This document shows, one piece after another, positions 6,847-9,843 of a DNA stretch of 9,843 nt. This DNA comes from VBOC01 sp035635475 (GTDB lineage: Bacteria > Bacteroidota > Ignavibacteria > UBA10030 > SZUA-254), in the NCBI GenBank assembly GCA_035635475.1, contig DASQAZ010000122.1, forward strand, positions 1 to 9,843. Reading direction: 5' to 3'. The notes beneath the pieces were generated by a model. That model was not told where the DNA came from, did not search any database, and worked only from the letters and a program-made list of their open reading frames with translations. The position numbers and the translations under genes were made by a program. The stretch's first letter is position 1. The number at the start of each line of letters is the position of its first letter.

Positions 6847-6879
6847 AGGCTGTAAATCTCTCTACCCCTAGGCTTTGAA
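6835..6879 (+). repeat. Imperfect tandem repeat of about 22 bases over the promoter -10 region
   Basis: Unit 1 (6835-6856) and unit 2 (6857-6879) both begin TCTCTCTACC and continue with TTAGGCT or CCTAGGCT and an A-rich end. The first ten bases are identical. In unit 2 the -10-like TACCTT has become TACCCC, so it has probably lost -10 function. Confidence 0.6.
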
Positions 6880-6948
6880 TTTCGGGAGAAATTCTTACCT
6901 AAATCCAAAGAAAACCTCGTCGTTCCCACTGTGGAGGAGTAGCATCCA

Positions 6949-9843
6949 ATGAACAAACACGTCATGGAGAATTTCATCCGCTTAATCATATTTCCTCTCA
7001 TCGCGGTTCTTCCTCTTTTTTCGAAGGCAAGCGGACAGACCGGCACGGCCGGCGTGTCGCTAAATCCATCGACGGAAGAGTCGGGAGAAAACATTATGGC
7101 GCGCGAAATGTTTTTCCATATGAGGCGCGCCGGAGGACCGGACAAATTGATACCTTCGAATGGATACGAAGCTGCCCTGCTGCAATCTCAACGAGTACAG
7201 AAAGATCGAAATCTGCTCATTAGCTCGACCGCAGCGACCAATTGGGTAAGTGTGAACCCGAGCGGCATGTTTTATGCGAGGACGGGCGCAAATTACATCT
7301 CCGGCAGAACAAATTCAATTGCATTTCATCCCACAGACTCGAGCACTTTTTACGTTGGAGCTGCCGGCGGCGGTGTATGGAAAACGACGGACGGAGGGCT
7401 CCATTTCCAGCCGATGACCGATAATTTGAGCGCGTTGACATGCGGCGCAGTCGCAGTCGATCCGAACAACGGCAGCGTGGTTTATGTTGCGACCGGTGAA
7501 TTGAATTATTCCCTTGACAGCTATTATGGGGACGGAATTTTTAAGTCGACCGATGGTGGGAACGCGTGGACAAAAATTGCGACGACATCTCTCGGTTCAT
7601 ATTTTTCCGCTCTCGTAATCAATCCTCAAAACTCAAGTATCATCCACGCGGCCGGCTCAAATGGCGTCTTTAAATCGACGGACGCGGGAACTACCTGGGC
7701 GAATACAAACAACGCGAGCAACGTGAACAGCCTTGTGATGGATCCCACCAACCCGGATGTTCTTTATATTGCATCAGGCGGTCTTGGTCAAAACACGATA
7801 AGCAAAACAACGGACGGCGGAGCAAGTTGGACAATTTTGACCAACGGTTTGCCGCCTTCCGGCACGGCTCGCATCGCCCTGGCGATATCAGCGAGCAATC
7901 CGAGCGTCCTCTATGCCAGTATCGCGAACGGCATTAATTTTGCGTTGTTGGGATTGTATCAGACAACAAATGGCGGTTCATTGTGGACCCTTCGGAATTC
8001 AACGACCAACTATCTGGGCCAACAGGGCTGGTATGATAATGCGGTGACAGTTAGTCCTACGAATCCGAATCTTGTCATCGTCGGCGGCCTCGATATCTAC
8101 AGCTCGACGGACGGCGGCATTACATTTACACAGAAAACGGTGTGGTATTCAACCAGCTCAGCCAACTTCTCTCACGCCGACATCCATTTCCTCGGCTATA
8201 ATCGCTCGCTCTTTTATTGCGGCTCTGACGGAGGGGTTTATAAATCCTCAGACAATGGAACTACCTGGTCGGACATGAATCAAACAATTTCGACACTTCA
8301 GTTTCAGAGCGCCGATTATGACCCGACCAACACACTCCGGATGTATGGCGGCACCCAGGACAATGACAAAGAAAATACCACGAACGGCGGCACCCTCTGG
8401 GTTCAGCGAACCACCGGAGATGGCGGCTATACAATCGTCGACCCGGTGAATACAAACTATATCTATGGACAGTACGTGAATGGATCTCTCCATCGCTCGA
8501 ATGATTACGGGGCAAGTTATTCCGAAATCCGACCAAGCGCCTCGACGGGGGGGTTATTCTACAATCCATACGAGATGGCGCCCGGGGACCACAACACGAT
8601 TGTCTTTGGGCGCTCCGACTTGTGGAAAACCACTTCGGCGCAGACTGCAACCAGTTCAAGCGGCTGGAGTCTGATCGCCTCAACCTCGACCGTCAGCGGG
8701 AGCGTTTCTGGAATCGGGATTAGTTATTCATCAACCGGGAAGATCTATATTGGAACCAACAATGGACGGATCCTCGTCACCACCAACAACGGCGGCACCT
8801 GGACAACAACCTCCGGTTATCAATACGTCAGCGATTTCGCAGTCGACAGCACGAATGATGCTGTTTGCTACGCGAGCTTTGGCGGATTTGTATCTGCCCA
8901 GCATGTCTACAAGACGACGAACAGCGGCGCCAGCTGGTCCAACGCGACGGGGAATTTGCCGAATATTCCCGTGAACTCCATCGCACTTCGAAGGACCAAT
9001 CCGCGCACTCTGTTTGTCGGCACAGACCTGGGGGTCTACGAGTCCGCCGATGACGGTGCAACGTGGGTCTCTTTCAACAGCGGACTCCCTGCAGTTGAGG
9101 TGTTCGATTTGAAATACAAAGAACCGACGGGGCTTCTGATGGCGGCGACGCACGGCCGGGGCTGCTACACATTTGCCGTGTCGAGTCCCGTGCAAGTCAC
9201 GATCCAGACAAGCCCCTCCGGGCTCGTATTCCGGGTCGATGGATCGACAAAAACAGCACCGTATGCCCTAACATTTTATCCGGCCACCACTCACCAGATC
9301 TCGACCGACAGCCTTCAGAATCAGTCGCCCACAACCCGGATGGCCTATAAGGGGTGGAGTGACGGCGGCTCAATCACTCATACAATTTCGTTCCCCGGGA
9401 AAGATTCCACGATTACGGCAATGTTCAAGCCCCAGTACATGTTGACCATGGGTGCAAGCCCGGGCACCGGAGGGACAGTCAGCCCTTCGAGCGCTTACTA
9501 TGACACCGGATCGGGTGTCAGTATCTCCGCATCGCCGGCTGCGGGATATTCATTCGGCGGATGGACGGGTACGGGGCCGGGCTCTTACTCCGGCCCGAAT
9601 AATCCGGCGAGCGTGACGATGACGGGCCCTGTTAGCGAAACGGCGACATTCACAGCGGTTCAAATACCGTCTCAGCTCTCCGTTCGCGATAATTTTGACA
9701 CGACAGCGCGGACAAACCTGGCCGGACGGTTCAAGTGGGTGAACTTCACGAACAATGAAGCCGGATCGGCTTCTCTCCAGATCAACAATGATTCGACCGT
9801 CTCGCCATTCAATACCGGCGGCGCGGGAACCTTTGGCGGTGCC
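6949..9843 (+). CDS. Secreted Asp-box (BNR/sortilin-like) beta-propeller protein with C-terminal beta repeats (3' end outside window)
   Basis: 965 codons are open from ATG 6949 to the right edge with no stop. GGAGGAG at 6933-6939 lies nine bases before the ATG. A signal peptide is clear: a hydrophobic core at about 10-24 and probable cleavage near KASG/QTG (29/30). A pre-propeller segment (AREMFFHMRRAGGPDKLIPS) follows. GRTNSIAFHPTDSSTFYVGA then opens a propeller with at least eleven Asp boxes of the S/T-x-D/N-x-G-x-x-W/F type, beginning near residues 145, 199, 242, 286, 338, 385, 432, 516, 610, 655 and 698. From about 748 come two beta-rich units. The first (748-829) contains RMAYKGWSDGGSITHTISF. 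The second (829-904) resembles the divergent InlB B-repeat (MGASPGTGGTVSPSS, then GYSFGGWTGTGPGSY). Related proteins are often auto-annotated as glycosyl hydrolases, but Asp boxes alone do not show an activity. An export sorting tail may lie beyond the edge. Its promoter matches that of the upstream kinase gene. Confidence 0.9.
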   Translation, partial: MNKHVMENFIRLIIFPLIAVLPLFSKASGQTGTAGVSLNPSTEESGENIMAREMFFHMRRAGGPDKLIPSNGYEAALLQSQRVQKDRNLLISSTAATNWVSVNPSGMFYARTGANYISGRTNSIAFHPTDSSTFYVGAAGGGVWKTTDGGLHFQPMTDNLSALTCGAVAVDPNNGSVVYVATGELNYSLDSYYGDGIFKSTDGGNAWTKIATTSLGSYFSALVINPQNSSIIHAAGSNGVFKSTDAGTTWANTNNASNVNSLVMDPTNPDVLYIASGGLGQNTISKTTDGGASWTILTNGLPPSGTARIALAISASNPSVLYASIANGINFALLGLYQTTNGGSLWTLRNSTTNYLGQQGWYDNAVTVSPTNPNLVIVGGLDIYSSTDGGITFTQKTVWYSTSSANFSHADIHFLGYNRSLFYCGSDGGVYKSSDNGTTWSDMNQTISTLQFQSADYDPTNTLRMYGGTQDNDKENTTNGGTLWVQRTTGDGGYTIVDPVNTNYIYGQYVNGSLHRSNDYGASYSEIRPSASTGGLFYNPYEMAPGDHNTIVFGRSDLWKTTSAQTATSSSGWSLIASTSTVSGSVSGIGISYSSTGKIYIGTNNGRILVTTNNGGTWTTTSGYQYVSDFAVDSTNDAVCYASFGGFVSAQHVYKTTNSGASWSNATGNLPNIPVNSIALRRTNPRTLFVGTDLGVYESADDGATWVSFNSGLPAVEVFDLKYKEPTGLLMAATHGRGCYTFAVSSPVQVTIQTSPSGLVFRVDGSTKTAPYALTFYPATTHQISTDSLQNQSPTTRMAYKGWSDGGSITHTISFPGKDSTITAMFKPQYMLTMGASPGTGGTVSPSSAYYDTGSGVSISASPAAGYSFGGWTGTGPGSYSGPNNPASVTMTGPVSETATFTAVQIPSQLSVRDNFDTTARTNLAGRFKWVNFTNNEAGSASLQINNDSTVSPFNTGGAGTFGGA

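Noticed and set aside
8261..9195. Antisense ORFs (8261-8683 and 8731-9195) inside the propeller gene
   Set aside because: The plus-strand reading is continuous with regularly placed Asp boxes; the antisense products are low-complexity mirror readings.
1..9843. CRISPR arrays, insertion sequences, attachment sites, tRNA or rRNA genes
   Set aside because: No regularly spaced repeats, transposase motifs, terminal inverted repeats or RNA-gene signatures were recognised by reading; this was not a computed search.

Overview
The window looks like a chromosomal segment from a Gram-negative bacterium, probably of the Bacteroidetes/Chlorobi/Ignavibacteria (FCB) side of the tree. This is inference. It rests on the bacilliredoxin (a bacillithiol-type thiol enzyme outside the Firmicutes), a large kinase-TolB-TPR receptor, and a long secreted Asp-box (BNR) propeller protein with 'GGWTG'-type repeats, a combination familiar from FCB genomes. 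No mobile element, phage gene, CRISPR array, tRNA or rRNA was seen, and codon use looks even across the genes.

Layout. On the minus strand at the left edge are an ECF sigma factor (995..384) and, 21 bases downstream, a small two-helix membrane protein (362 to the edge), probably one operon. A structured gene-free stretch of about 320 bases (996-1316) separates them from the plus-strand genes. It contains a C-rich block that could form a G-quadruplex on the minus strand. On the plus strand follow a bacilliredoxin (start 1317, not the upstream ATG at 1224), a hairpin terminator, the translational GTPase TypA/BipA, a second hairpin terminator, a 980-residue membrane Ser/Thr kinase with TolB-like and TPR regions, and finally a secreted beta-propeller protein that runs off the right end (at least 965 residues).

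Two genes are open at a window edge and are easy to miss in a closed-ORF scan: the membrane protein at the left edge and the propeller protein covering the last 2.9 kb. Both are supported by uninterrupted translation, a sensible start and a Shine-Dalgarno sequence.

The most interesting non-coding signal is a pair of near-identical promoters (TTGACA, 17 bases, TACCTT), one ahead of the kinase gene and one ahead of the propeller gene. They match at 31 of 37 positions and have loosely similar leaders. The second is followed by an imperfect 22-base tandem duplication of its -10 region. This suggests the membrane kinase and the secreted protein are expressed together. I found no clear evidence of a wholly new system. 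The best candidates for a second look are the shared promoter pair, the sigma factor/membrane protein pair and the G-rich element upstream of the sigma gene.
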